Shown here: positions 1 to 8,764 of the stretch, in pieces
Position numbering within the stretch: the first letter of the stretch is position 1
How the letters are laid out: each line of letters opens with the position of its first letter
Assembly (NCBI GenBank): GCA_949295395.1
Contig: CASFLB010000006.1
Span: 1-22,417, forward strand
DNA from: an uncultured Pseudomonadota bacterium
Lineage (GTDB): Bacteria > Pseudomonadota > Alphaproteobacteria > RF32 > CAG-239
Reading direction: 5' to 3'
DNA length: 22,417 nt
Program-made: the position numbers and the translations under genes
Notes under the pieces: generated by a model
Seen by the model: only the letters and a program-made list of their open reading frames with translations
Told to the model about the DNA's origin: nothing
Databases searched by the model: none

Positions 1-935
1 TAAAAGAGGCCCTAAAAAGAGATAAAAATGATCCGTGGTTGCATAATTATTTGAGCCAAAGCTATCAAAAAAACGGCAATTATATTGACTCGTTAAGTTC
101 GGCATGGAAAGCAATTGAATTAGGAGAAGATGGAGACAATTCTCATCAAATAAATATCAGCTATTTGTTTTATGAAATAGCCATGGAAAAAGGACTGGAT
201 TCTATTTTGGAATGCGTTGAGTTGTGGGTGAAAAAATATGGGACAAATCCGATTGTAAGATACACGGCCAATGCGTTGATGAGAAACGCTCAAATCAAGC
301 GTGCCGACATAAGTTATGTCAGAAATATATTTGATATTTTTGCATCAGATTTTGAGCAGGTTTTATCATCATTAAATTACTGTGCACCGTCTTTAATTAG
401 TGAGGAAATGAAGCAAATTTATTCATCAAAAAAATCTCCGAAGTTACGGATTCTTGATTTGGGATGCGGAACGGGGTTGTGTGGTGAATTTTTAAAAAAC
501 TATGCCATAGAAAAAGGATTGGACGGTCTTGATATTTCTTCAAAGATGCTCGAAGAGGCGGCGAAAAAAAATATCTATTCCAACCTAGTAAATGCTGAAA
601 TAATTTCTTATCTGAAAGCCTGTGAAACAACATATGATTTGATGGTGGCATCAGATGTTTTTACCTATTTTGGCGACCTAAATGAATTGTTTGAATATAT
701 CAATAAAACCCTCTCAGAAAATGGGCGAATACTCTTTACCATAAGCGAAAATAATTATGATAAAAAAAGCTATTGTTTACATCCGTCAGGACGATTCTTG
801 CATAGCGAAAATTATGTCAGAGAGATTCTAAAAAAACATGGTTTCGATGTGGAAAAAATGGAGAGAAAAAAACTTCGCAACGAAGGTGGAAAAGCTGTAA
901 TGGGGTATATTATTTCTGCCTCAAAAAAGATATAA
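1..935 (+). CDS. TPR-containing SAM-dependent methyltransferase, 5'-truncated by window edge
   Basis: The reading frame is open from the first bases of the window, so this is the 3' part of a longer gene. The TTG at 39 is not a convincing start because the frame continues upstream with helical, TPR-like residues. The N-terminal portion (to about base 300) consists of TPR-like helices (YLSQSYQKNG, SAWKAIELGE). It is followed by a linker resembling the segment that precedes the catalytic domain in TPR-methyltransferases (SYVRNIFDIFASDFE). A class I SAM-binding motif I follows, ILDLGCGTGLCGEF near bases 450-490, then LDGLDISSKMLEEA as motif II. The C-terminus matches the usual methyltransferase tail. 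The substrate cannot be read from the sequence; related proteins are annotated only as putative TPR methyltransferases. It ends at a hairpin shared with the convergent gene at 992. Confidence 0.8.
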   Translation, partial: KEALKRDKNDPWLHNYLSQSYQKNGNYIDSLSSAWKAIELGEDGDNSHQINISYLFYEIAMEKGLDSILECVELWVKKYGTNPIVRYTANALMRNAQIKRADISYVRNIFDIFASDFEQVLSSLNYCAPSLISEEMKQIYSSKKSPKLRILDLGCGTGLCGEFLKNYAIEKGLDGLDISSKMLEEAAKKNIYSNLVNAEIISYLKACETTYDLMVASDVFTYFGDLNELFEYINKTLSENGRILFTISENNYDKKSYCLHPSGRFLHSENYVREILKKHGFDVEKMERKKLRNEGGKAVMGYIISASKKI

Positions 936-942
936 AAAAATA

Positions 943-967
943 AAGCTTTGCCAAGGGGCAAAGCCTT
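943..967. terminator. Bidirectional intrinsic terminator
   Basis: An 8-bp perfect stem (GCTTTGCC at 945-952 pairs with GGCAAAGC at 957-964) has an AAGG loop. On the minus strand the stem is followed by a T-rich run (complement of the A-rich 931-944), which makes it a good terminator for the gene at 992-1198. On the plus strand the tail is weak (CTTATAAATC), so termination of the methyltransferase gene may be less efficient. Confidence 0.7.
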
Positions 968-991
968 ATAAATCTAGAAAAAAACTAAAAA

Positions 992-1198
992 CTATTTAGA
1001 CTTTTTTGTAGAAGTAGACTTCTTTGCAGAAGAGGTAGATTTCTTAGCAGAAGAAGTTTTGCAAGAGCAGTTGCAGCTCTTAGAAAGCTGTTCAACAGCC
1101 AAAGACCAGAAGTACTCATCTTGTCCTTGCGGGCAGCCGGCATTTTGCCAGTTATAATAAGCAGCTTCACGGATTGCGTTTTCATTTAATTTAACCAT
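992..1198 (-). CDS. DUF2934-like small protein with CxCxC motif and Lys/Ser-rich tail
   Basis: A 68-residue protein. The ATG at 1198 is chosen because GGAG lies 7 bases upstream; a TTG four codons earlier would put the Shine-Dalgarno inside the gene. The N-terminal half (AIREAAYYNWQNAGCPQGQDEYFW) carries the pattern of the DUF2934 family: an initial helix with IR..AY..W, then G.P.G.D..FW. DUF2934 function is not established. It is followed by a CNCSC cluster and a low-complexity tail made of three AKKSTS-like units (SSAKKSTSSAKKSTSTKKSK). That tail resembles histone-H1-like or AlgP-like basic tails and suggests binding to nucleic acid or another polyanion, which is inference. The gene is monocistronic, with its own strong promoter upstream and a terminator hairpin just downstream. 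Confidence 0.75.
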   Translation of the reverse strand: MVKLNENAIREAAYYNWQNAGCPQGQDEYFWSLAVEQLSKSCNCSCKTSSAKKSTSSAKKSTSTKKSK

Positions 1199-1237
1199 AA
1201 CTAACTCCAAATAAAAAATGTTTGGTCAACACTAATA

Positions 1238-1265
1238 AATATACAATCAAAAATTAATACGTCAA
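1238..1265 (-). promoter_or_regulatory. Sigma70-type promoter of the DUF2934 gene
   Basis: On the minus strand, TTGACG (1265-1260) is separated by 16 bases from TATATT (1243-1238). Each hexamer matches the consensus at 5 of 6 positions. The predicted transcript start is near 1231, about 33 bases before the ATG and upstream of the GGAG ribosome site. Confidence 0.6.
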
Positions 1266-1325
1266 TAAGAAATCTATTGTTTTTGAAAGATAATTAAAAA
1301 AAGTTGAAATTCGCACTTAATTTGC

Positions 1326-1353
1326 TTGCAAAAAATTTCATATCCATTATAGA
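1326..1353 (+). promoter_or_regulatory. Candidate promoter of the glgB-glgX-malQ operon
   Basis: TTGCAA (1326-1331), a 16-base spacer and TATAGA (1348-1353) lie about 50 bases before the glgB start. The match is partial (4/6 and 4-5/6), and this AT-rich region contains other weaker combinations. No operator-like repeat was seen beside it. Confidence 0.45.
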
Positions 1354-1405
1354 TAAAAGCTGAGTTTAATCTAATTATGTGAAAGGCCAGTTAGGGGGAC
1401 GCCGA

Positions 1406-3607
1406 ATGGAAAATTTATTATCAAAAGAAGAAATGGAAGCAATCATCAATGGTGATCATGGAAACGTATTCGCGGTGCTGGGAATACACCGTAACAAGGG
1501 GTCAAAAGAGGTCTTTATAAGAGCCTATAAACCTCATACGAATTCAATAGAAGTTATCAACAAGGTTGATGGGTCATCACTTGGTTTTATGGAAAAATTA
1601 GATGAGCGCGGCTTCTATCAAATCAACCTCGGTGCGGCCGATAATTTTTCATATAAGTTCAGAATAGAAAATGATAAAGGTGAAAAATATGAGCAGGAAG
1701 ATGCCTATCGTTTTCCTTGCACCTTAGGTGATATTGATGTCTATCTTTTGTCTGAAGGAAATCACCTGAATATGTATAAAATCTTGGGCGCCCACGTCAG
1801 AGAAATGGAAGGCGTCAAAGGTGTAAGTTTTGCCATATGGGCACCTAATGCAAAAAGAGTTTCTGTTGTCGGAGCTTTTAATAATTGGGATGGCCGCGTA
1901 AACGTCATGCGCAAAAATATCAACTGCGGCGTATGGGATATTTTCATTCCCAATATCGGAGAGGGTGAACTTTATAAATACGAAGTTAAAACACACGAAA
2001 ATTATATTTTGACCAAGTCTGATCCGGTTGGATTCTATGCTGAGAAAAGACCGAATACAGCCTCGGTTGTTTACAATATTGATAAATATATTTGGTCGGA
2101 TAATGACTGGATGAATTATCGTGAAGAGCATAACTCTTTCGACAAACCGATGTCGATTTATGAGGTTCATTTGGGGTCATGGCGCCGCAAAGAAAATAAT
2201 GAATTTTTGACCTATCGTGAGTTGGCCGATACCTTAGTTCCCTATGTTGTAAATATGGGCTTCACTCATGTCGAATTTTTACCTTTGGCCGAGCACCCGT
2301 TAGACGCATCTTGGGGCTATCAGGTTGTTGGTATGTTTGCACCGACATCTCGTTTTGGCACACCGGATGACTTGCGTTACTTGATTGATAAATTTCATCA
2401 AGCCGGTATTGCTGTGATTATGGACTGGGTTCCGGCACACTTCCCAAAAGATGGCCACGGCTTGGTTGAACTCGATGGGACACATCTGTATGAACACGCA
2501 GATCCGCGCAAAGGTGAGCACAAAGATTGGGGAACAAAAATTTATAACTATGGCCGCAATGAAGTTTGCAATTTCTTGTGTGCCAGCGCACTATATTGGC
2601 TGAAGGAATTTCATATTGATGGATTGCGTGTTGACGCTGTCGCCTCAATGCTTTATCTGGATTATTCTCGCAAGCCCGGAGAATGGATTCCAAACAATTT
2701 TGGCGGTAATGAAAATCTTGAAGCCATATCTTTCATTCGCAAGATGAACGAATTGGTTTATGGACAATGCAAAGGTGCCTTTACCTGCGCTGAAGAGTCA
2801 ACCGCGTGGCCGATGGTTTCTCGTCCGACATCTATGGGCGGATTGGGCTTTGGTTATAAATGGAATATGGGATGGATGAATGATACATTGCGTTATATTT
2901 CACATGAACCAATTCACCGTAAATATCATCATGGTATGTTGACCTTTGGTCTGTTATATGCCTTTAACGAAAACTTTATCTTGCCGATATCTCACGATGA
3001 AGTTGTTCATGGCAAAGGCTCAATGCTATCAAAAATGCCCGGAGATGAGTGGCAGAAATTTGCTAACTTGAGAGCTTATTACGGCTTTATGTATACTCAC
3101 CCCGGAAAGAAATTATTGTTCATGGGGTGTGAGTTTGGCCAAGATTGGGAATGGAATTCGGAAGAAGGACTTCGCTGGTTCTTGCTAAATTATCCGATGT
3201 ACAAAGGAATGCAAAACTGCGTCCGTGATTTGAACTTGATGTATAAAGGTAACGCACCTTTGTATCAGATTGATTTTGACTACCGTGGTTTTGAGTGGAT
3301 TGAACATTCAAACGCCAACGATAGTGTCATCACTTATATGAGAAAAGGTGAAAAGCCCGGAGATTATCTGATTGTTGCCTGCAACTTTACGCCGGTTGTT
3401 CGTCACGATTATCGTATTGGTGTTTATGAAGGAATTAAATATCAAGAAATCTTTAACAGTGATGATGTAAACTACTGGGGCAGCGGCGTTAAGAACGAAG
3501 GCTTTATGAATGCTGAAGATATTAGCTGGAACGACAAGCCTCGTTCAATCAAAGTAACCCTTCCTCCATTATCGACAATTGTTATAAAGCCGATAAGAGA
3601 AGAGTAA
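1406..3607 (+). CDS. glgB: 1,4-alpha-glucan branching enzyme GlgB
   Basis: Cytosolic GH13 enzyme that cuts alpha-1,4-glucan chains and re-attaches them by alpha-1,6 links to branch glycogen. It is 733 residues, close to the E. coli enzyme (728). The start is the ATG at 1406, preceded by the strong ribosome site AGGGGGA; an in-frame GTG at 1379 would place that site inside the gene. An N-terminal GlgB domain (to about residue 110) precedes a CBM48-type domain (FAIWAPNAKRVSVVGAFNNW) and then the catalytic barrel. The conserved GH13 regions are all present: DWVPAHF, GLRVDAVASM with nucleophile Asp410, CAEESTAWP with acid/base Glu463, and ISHDEVVHGK with Asp531. These sit five residues beyond the E. 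coli triad (405/458/526). It is the first gene of a tight operon; glgX begins 21 bases after its stop. Confidence 0.97.
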   Translation: MENLLSKEEMEAIINGDHGNVFAVLGIHRNKGSKEVFIRAYKPHTNSIEVINKVDGSSLGFMEKLDERGFYQINLGAADNFSYKFRIENDKGEKYEQEDAYRFPCTLGDIDVYLLSEGNHLNMYKILGAHVREMEGVKGVSFAIWAPNAKRVSVVGAFNNWDGRVNVMRKNINCGVWDIFIPNIGEGELYKYEVKTHENYILTKSDPVGFYAEKRPNTASVVYNIDKYIWSDNDWMNYREEHNSFDKPMSIYEVHLGSWRRKENNEFLTYRELADTLVPYVVNMGFTHVEFLPLAEHPLDASWGYQVVGMFAPTSRFGTPDDLRYLIDKFHQAGIAVIMDWVPAHFPKDGHGLVELDGTHLYEHADPRKGEHKDWGTKIYNYGRNEVCNFLCASALYWLKEFHIDGLRVDAVASMLYLDYSRKPGEWIPNNFGGNENLEAISFIRKMNELVYGQCKGAFTCAEESTAWPMVSRPTSMGGLGFGYKWNMGWMNDTLRYISHEPIHRKYHHGMLTFGLLYAFNENFILPISHDEVVHGKGSMLSKMPGDEWQKFANLRAYYGFMYTHPGKKLLFMGCEFGQDWEWNSEEGLRWFLLNYPMYKGMQNCVRDLNLMYKGNAPLYQIDFDYRGFEWIEHSNANDSVITYMRKGEKPGDYLIVACNFTPVVRHDYRIGVYEGIKYQEIFNSDDVNYWGSGVKNEGFMNAEDISWNDKPRSIKVTLPPLSTIVIKPIREE

Positions 3608-3628
3608 TAAGTATTAAGGAGAACCAAG

Positions 3629-5704
3629 ATGGCTGAGCCGAAACCGCAAAGCGGAAACCCCTATCCGTTAGGATCATATGATAATGGAAAAGGGGTAAAC
3701 TTTGCGTTGTATTCGGCTCATGCTGAAAAGGTAGAACTTTGCTTATTTGATAAAACCGGCGCTGAGGAAATTAAGCGCTACGAAATCAAAGAAAACGATA
3801 ATAATATTTGGCACATATTTATTCCGGGGCTGAGCGCGGGGCAGGTTTACGGATACCGTGTCTATGGTCCTTATATGCCCGAGCAAGGACACCGTTTTAA
3901 TCCAAACAAATTATTGATAGACCCCTATGGCAAAAAGCTGGTCGGCAAGCTAATATGGCATAAAGCAATCTTTGGTTATGATTTGGATAGTCCGGAAAAA
4001 GATTTATCATTCAGCAGTCTTGACAGCGCGCCTTATGTCCCAAAATCAGTTGTGGTAAAAGATGACTATGACTGGGAGGGAGATGTTTCTCCTCAAACGC
4101 CGATAGAAGAAACCATTATTTATGAAACACATGTTCGTGGCTATACCAAACTTCATCCGCTTATACCGGATAGAAAGCGAGGAACTTTTGCCGGCATGGC
4201 GCACAAGAGCGTTTTGAATTATTTGAAGTGGTTGGGCATAAGCGCTGTTGAGTTTTTGCCGATACATGCCTTTTTTGGAAATCGCCACCGTAAGGGCTGG
4301 GTGAATGATAACTATTGGGGCTATGAGAGCTTTTCATTTTTTGCACCCGAGCAGAATTATCTGGTAAGGGGCGAAATTGATGAATTTAAAGACATGGTTA
4401 AAGCCATGCATAAAAAAGGCTTGGAAGTCTATCTTGATGTCGTATATAATCATACGGGAGAGGGCAATCAACTTGGCCCGACCTTGTGCTATCGCGGTAT
4501 AGATAACGCCTCTTATTATACGCTGAGCAAAGACAACAAGCGCTATTATTACGACAGCACCGGAACCGGAGCAAGCTTTAATGTTCAAAATCCTTATGTG
4601 CTGGAACTTGTGATGGATTCTCTGCGCTATTGGGTTGAGAAAATGCATGTCGATGGCTTCCGATTTGACCTTGCAACCACCTTGTGCCGATACAAAACAG
4701 ACTTCAAAAGAGATAGCGGATTTTTATATGCTATAAAACAAGATCCGGTTTTAAGAAAAGTAAAACTGATTGCCGAGCCATGGGATACAGGTTATGCCGG
4801 ATATCAGGTTGGTGCATTTATGCCCGGCTGGCACGAATGGAATGACAAATATCGAGATTGTATCAGACGCTTTTGGAAGGGAGATACCTATCAAATTCCT
4901 GAAATGGGAAGTCGCTTAAGCGGATCAAGTGATATCTTTCATCATGAGAATAGAAATATAACAAGCAGTGTCAATTTTGTAACGGTGCATGATGGTTTTT
5001 GCTTAAGAGATTTAGTTAGCTATAACGGTAAGCACAATTTGGCAAATGGCGAAGAAAACCGTGACGGTTCAAACAGCAACTGGAGTTGGAATTCCGGTGT
5101 TGAGGGTGAAACAGATGATGCAACGGTCAAAGAAAATCGTCGACGTCGCGCAAAAGCGATGATGTCAACCTTGCTGATGAGTTACGGTGTTCCGATAATT
5201 TTAGCCGGAGATGAGCTTTCAACCACCCGCTTTGGAAATAACAATCCCTATTGTCAGGACAATATTATCAATTGGCTTGTTTGGAATGCTGTTATGGATA
5301 AGGACAGAGACATGGTTCGTTTTATCCGCAAAGCAATCAAGCTCCGCCGTCGACTAAAGATGTTTAATCGCAAAAAGTTTTTTGAAGGAAAGAGTCAGGG
5401 GCGTAAGGGGTACAAAGACTTAGCCTGGTTTACAGAAAAAGGGGTTGAGTTTAGCGTTGCCGATTGGAATGATAACAACCGTCGCAGTCTGTCTTATGCT
5501 GTGTATAACAATCGCAGTTTTGTTCTGACGATATTAAATGCGGAATCTTCCGATATGTCATGGAGACTTCCTGCCTTAGAAGGCAATACTTGGGAATTAG
5601 TGTTAGACAGCAGTGGCAAGTTCAATCAGAGCAGTAAGCTTGGTAGTCATCAGATGATAAAAGTTCCGGCATGGAGCACATTAGTTATTGAAATAAAAAA
5701 ATAG
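3629..5704 (+). CDS. glgX: Glycogen debranching enzyme GlgX (isoamylase-type)
   Basis: GH13 subfamily 11 debranching enzyme that hydrolyses alpha-1,6 branch links of glycogen or limit dextrin. The protein is 691 residues. The ATG at 3629 has AAGGAG upstream. The N-terminus is a CBM48 domain (NFALYSAHAEKVELCLFD) and the start PYPLGSYDNGKGVNF is typical of GlgX/TreX. The catalytic set is intact: DVVYNHTGEG, FRFDLATTL with nucleophile Asp347, IAEPWD with acid/base Glu383, and VTVHDGF with Asp455. The segment YNGKHNLANGEENRDG is characteristic of GlgX/isoamylase proteins. It sits between glgB and malQ with intergenic gaps of 21 and 9 bases, so the three are almost certainly co-transcribed. TreX-like isoamylases share this architecture, so the exact branch-length preference cannot be read. 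Confidence 0.96.
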   Translation: MAEPKPQSGNPYPLGSYDNGKGVNFALYSAHAEKVELCLFDKTGAEEIKRYEIKENDNNIWHIFIPGLSAGQVYGYRVYGPYMPEQGHRFNPNKLLIDPYGKKLVGKLIWHKAIFGYDLDSPEKDLSFSSLDSAPYVPKSVVVKDDYDWEGDVSPQTPIEETIIYETHVRGYTKLHPLIPDRKRGTFAGMAHKSVLNYLKWLGISAVEFLPIHAFFGNRHRKGWVNDNYWGYESFSFFAPEQNYLVRGEIDEFKDMVKAMHKKGLEVYLDVVYNHTGEGNQLGPTLCYRGIDNASYYTLSKDNKRYYYDSTGTGASFNVQNPYVLELVMDSLRYWVEKMHVDGFRFDLATTLCRYKTDFKRDSGFLYAIKQDPVLRKVKLIAEPWDTGYAGYQVGAFMPGWHEWNDKYRDCIRRFWKGDTYQIPEMGSRLSGSSDIFHHENRNITSSVNFVTVHDGFCLRDLVSYNGKHNLANGEENRDGSNSNWSWNSGVEGETDDATVKENRRRRAKAMMSTLLMSYGVPIILAGDELSTTRFGNNNPYCQDNIINWLVWNAVMDKDRDMVRFIRKAIKLRRRLKMFNRKKFFEGKSQGRKGYKDLAWFTEKGVEFSVADWNDNNRRSLSYAVYNNRSFVLTILNAESSDMSWRLPALEGNTWELVLDSSGKFNQSSKLGSHQMIKVPAWSTLVIEIKK

Positions 5705-5713
5705 GAGAAAAAT

Positions 5714-7864
5714 ATGGTAAGTGAAAAACTGCAGCATCTTGCAGACAAACTGGGAATTATGACCGAGTATTATGACGCCGGACAAAACCGCAAAAAATAC
5801 GAGATAAGTGAAGATGTCATCAAATTTTTTGTAGAGAAGTTAGGATATAGTGCAAAGGATGATGCAGCTATTGATCGCTCACTTGAGGCTTTTGAAAATC
5901 GCCGTTGGCAGCAGGCATTGGAGCCGGTTTATGTTGTGGAACAAAAAGACAAGATTTTTGATATTGTCACCAAGACTGAAGATAAACAAACCATTGGTGA
6001 AATAAAATTAAAAAGCCGCCAAAACGGAGAAGAACTCCTCGGACAAATCGAGTGGATAGAGAATGAAGACAGAACAATCCATTCGATGAATTACACCAAG
6101 CTCAAATTTCGCTTAACCAACGATTTGGCCGTTGGTTATTATGATATGACGGTTGAAGCCGCCGGAAAGAAATATAAAACCGTGCTGGCTGTTGCCCCTG
6201 AGAGATGCTATGACAATCAAGCCATGTCGCAAAAGCTTTGGGGCTATGCATTGCAGCTATATGCAATGAAAAGCAAAAGAAACTGGGGCGTCGGTGATTT
6301 TACAGATTTGAAAAATTTTGTAGATGTCTGCGCCAATCAGGGTGCTGATGTAATTGGCTTAAATCCTTTGAATGTGTTGGAGCATAATTATCCGGAGAAT
6401 GCCAGCCCGTATTTGTCGGTCAGCCGCTTGTTCTTAAACCCGATATATATTGACATTGAGGCTGTGCCGGAATACCGCGCAGAAGACATGAACGGCTTGT
6501 GGGAAAAGGTTGAAGAATATCGCCGCTCGGATATAATTCGCTATGAAGAAATTTATCCCTTAAAGATAAAATTGCTTGAAACATTTTATCACCGCATGAT
6601 GAGCGATAAGCAAAGCGTCAGATATAAAGAATTTGAAGCTTATTGCACAAGAGAGGGCGCAGAGCTGAATAAATTGGCTGTTTTTGAGACCTTGTACGAG
6701 GAGCGTTGCCACAGTGTTTGGGGCGGCTGGCGTGCTTGGGAAGAAAAATATCGCAATCCGTCATCACCGGCAGTTAAAGAATACGCCGAAACACATCAAG
6801 ACCGAATTGGCTTTTTCAAATATTTGCAGTTTGAAGCTTCTCGCCAGTTTGATGTAGCGGCCGCTGAGGTCAAAAACAAAGGGCTTAAGATTGGCTTCTA
6901 TCGTGACTTGGCGGTTGGCGTTGGACAAGACAGTGCGGAATCTTGGAGCAATCCGGATGTCTTTATTGCCGAGTCTGGTGCCGGAGCCCCTCCTGATGCC
7001 TTCTTCCCCGGCGGGCAAAAATGGGGCTTGGGAGCTTTTAATCCCTTTGCCTTAAAGGCTAAGGCATATGAGCCATTGATTGAAATTATGCGCGCCAATA
7101 TGCGCAATACCGGCGCTTTGAGAATAGACCATGTCATGAGCTTAATGCGCTTGTATGTTATTCCGAACGAAGGTACGCAAGGAACCTATATCCTCTATAA
7201 CTTCAAAGATATGATGAATATTGTCGCCATAGAGAGTATTTTGAACAATTGCGTTGTGGCCGGAGAAAGCTTGGGCAATGTTCCTGAAGGCTTTTTAGAG
7301 GCATTGGAAAGCAAAAATATTTATGCTTTGAGCGTTTTGTGGGCTGAACGTGAAGTCGGTTGGGGTGGTGATTTCTTACCTCCTGAAGAATATCCGCAAA
7401 AGGCGTTTGTTTCGATTGGCAGTCACGATATGGCGCCGCTGAAGATGTGGTGGTTTGGCTATGATATTGCTGATTCAAGAAAAGCCGGAATTTTACCGAG
7501 CGACGAGGTTATGCAGAATAATTATCATGACCGCGAAAATGACCGCCAAAAACTTTTGAAAGCTTTAGATAAGTCTGGCGTATGGCCGCAAGACAGATTA
7601 AGACACGGTGACTACCTCTATGGCGAAAGCTATCCTGAAGGAATGGCCGAAGCGGCAAATGCTTTTGTCTCAAGTGCGCCGAGTACGGTATTTTTGGCAG
7701 AGCTGGAAAATGTCTTGGAAGTTGACAAACGTCAAAATCTCCCCGGAGTTGACCGCGACAAACATCCAAACTGGAGAAGAAGACTACCGATAGATTTGGA
7801 AGACTTTGCCAATAATGAGATGTTTAAACGCAATGAAGAAGCGATAAAGAAATATCGTCATTAA
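5714..7864 (+). CDS. malQ: 4-alpha-glucanotransferase (amylomaltase) MalQ
   Basis: Cytosolic GH77 disproportionating enzyme that transfers alpha-1,4-glucan segments between maltooligosaccharides and releases glucose. The protein is 716 residues, in the range of the long bacterial MalQ type with an N-terminal extension (about 150-200 residues before the barrel at LWGYALQLYAMKSKRNWGVG). The ATG at 5714 is preceded by AGGAG. Catalytic landmarks are present: LRIDHVMSLMRLY with nucleophile Asp472, and VAGESLGNVPEGF with acid/base Glu518. GAGAPPDAFFPGGQKWG and the SHDMAPLKMWW segment also fit the family. As the last gene of the glgB-glgX operon it would process the short oligosaccharides released by GlgX. 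The operon ends at a strong hairpin 21 bases after the stop. Confidence 0.96.
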   Translation: MVSEKLQHLADKLGIMTEYYDAGQNRKKYEISEDVIKFFVEKLGYSAKDDAAIDRSLEAFENRRWQQALEPVYVVEQKDKIFDIVTKTEDKQTIGEIKLKSRQNGEELLGQIEWIENEDRTIHSMNYTKLKFRLTNDLAVGYYDMTVEAAGKKYKTVLAVAPERCYDNQAMSQKLWGYALQLYAMKSKRNWGVGDFTDLKNFVDVCANQGADVIGLNPLNVLEHNYPENASPYLSVSRLFLNPIYIDIEAVPEYRAEDMNGLWEKVEEYRRSDIIRYEEIYPLKIKLLETFYHRMMSDKQSVRYKEFEAYCTREGAELNKLAVFETLYEERCHSVWGGWRAWEEKYRNPSSPAVKEYAETHQDRIGFFKYLQFEASRQFDVAAAEVKNKGLKIGFYRDLAVGVGQDSAESWSNPDVFIAESGAGAPPDAFFPGGQKWGLGAFNPFALKAKAYEPLIEIMRANMRNTGALRIDHVMSLMRLYVIPNEGTQGTYILYNFKDMMNIVAIESILNNCVVAGESLGNVPEGFLEALESKNIYALSVLWAEREVGWGGDFLPPEEYPQKAFVSIGSHDMAPLKMWWFGYDIADSRKAGILPSDEVMQNNYHDRENDRQKLLKALDKSGVWPQDRLRHGDYLYGESYPEGMAEAANAFVSSAPSTVFLAELENVLEVDKRQNLPGVDRDKHPNWRRRLPIDLEDFANNEMFKRNEEAIKKYRH

Positions 7865-7884
7865 AAAGAAATGATAAAAAAGCA

Positions 7885-7910
7885 AAAGCCCGTCTTTAAT
7901 GACGGGCTTT
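7885..7910. terminator. Intrinsic terminator between malQ and the convergent gene
   Basis: A 10-bp perfect stem, AAAGCCCGTC (7885-7894) with GACGGGCTTT (7901-7910), has a TTTAAT loop. It ends in TTT on the plus strand, and the A-rich run before it (7864-7887) gives a T-rich tail on the minus strand. It can therefore serve both malQ and the gene at 7919. Confidence 0.8.
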
Positions 7911-7918
7911 ATACATAT

Positions 7919-8617
7919 TCAAAATTTAACAACCATATTATTCTTTCGGTAAGCAAGGTTCAATGAGCCGATCTGTATGCTTTTTTGATTGGAACCGATA
8001 GAAATAAAAACATTTTGCTTTTGCCAGTCTGCTTTAACTTCGCCAGTGAAAACATTTAAGTAAAAACTTTCAGTGCGACCATCAAAAAATTTTTTGATTT
8101 CCCATGCCGGAAACATATTGTTCAAACTTTTTCCTAAAATACGTGGAATAAGCTGATATTTGAGCGGAACGGATTTATCAATTTTCATAATATAACGCAA
8201 AACCTCGGCTTTTTCAAACCGCCACACAGGAACAAGCATTTGCTTACCGATAGGAGAAACAACAAGGCGATGCAAAACATCATTAACAACGACGAGAGAG
8301 GGCATGATATTCAAATCAACAAATCCAAACACGTCTTGCGGTACGATGTAAAAATCATTTTCTCCGTCATCATTGGTCTTAGGTAGGGCAACAAAATAAA
8401 ACATAGCACCGGTTGATTTGTTTTGTGCTTGAGCAATCCATAAATTGTATTTTTGCCCTTCAGCAAAGACTTTTTTGTTGTTTTCAAACAGTAAGGTATG
8501 GTCACGAAGACAAGACACTTTTTTGAAGGCAATTTTGTTTTCCAAAACAGAATAGCTACGCTGAGCTTTAAAAGTTTTTAAAACTTCAGCTTCATTGAGA
8601 TTAATAATTTTTTTCAT
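7919..8617 (-). CDS. Uncharacterised cytosolic protein
   Basis: I do not recognise this 232-residue protein. The frame also has a GTG at 8671, but the 18 residues this adds are a hydrophobic run with no ribosome site. The ATG at 8617 (MKKIINLNEAEVLKTFKAQ) starts a more ordinary protein sequence, although it too lacks a clear Shine-Dalgarno. No signal peptide, membrane span or catalytic motif is visible. The sequence is rich in alternating hydrophobic stretches (AMFYFVALPK, NDFYIVPQDVFGFVDLN, SFYLNVFTGEV), suggesting a beta-rich fold. A single Cys is present (SCLRDHTLL). It stands alone between terminators at 7885 and 8721, so the context gives no functional hint. If the upstream GTG were used, it would add a possible membrane anchor. 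Confidence 0.6.
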   Translation of the reverse strand: MKKIINLNEAEVLKTFKAQRSYSVLENKIAFKKVSCLRDHTLLFENNKKVFAEGQKYNLWIAQAQNKSTGAMFYFVALPKTNDDGENDFYIVPQDVFGFVDLNIMPSLVVVNDVLHRLVVSPIGKQMLVPVWRFEKAEVLRYIMKIDKSVPLKYQLIPRILGKSLNNMFPAWEIKKFFDGRTESFYLNVFTGEVKADWQKQNVFISIGSNQKSIQIGSLNLAYRKNNMVVKF

Positions 8618-8720
8618 AAAAATATAAATTAAAATGACATAATAAGAGATAATGTGTTTAAGAAGTATCACAATAAAAATAATTTTTCAATACTTTTTGT
8701 CTATTACTCTAGTAAAAAAA

Positions 8721-8745
8721 ATACGATAGGAAAGACCTATCGTAT
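8721..8745 (-). terminator. Intrinsic terminator of the antiporter gene
   Basis: A 10-bp stem, ATACGATAGG (8721-8730) with CCTATCGTAT (8736-8745), has an AAAGA loop and is extended by flanking A and T runs. Read on the minus strand, it lies 20 bases after the stop codon of the gene at 8765 and is followed by a run of seven T. The A/T flanks also allow function on the plus strand. Confidence 0.85.
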
Positions 8746-8764
8746 TTTTTTGTGTAAAGAGAAA

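Noticed and set aside
39..41. TTG at 39 as the methyltransferase start
   Set aside because: The frame is open to the window edge with TPR-like sequence upstream, and no ribosome site precedes it.
1724..2170. 148-codon minus-strand frame inside glgB
   Set aside because: Antisense shadow of a conserved enzyme; no start signal or recognisable domain.
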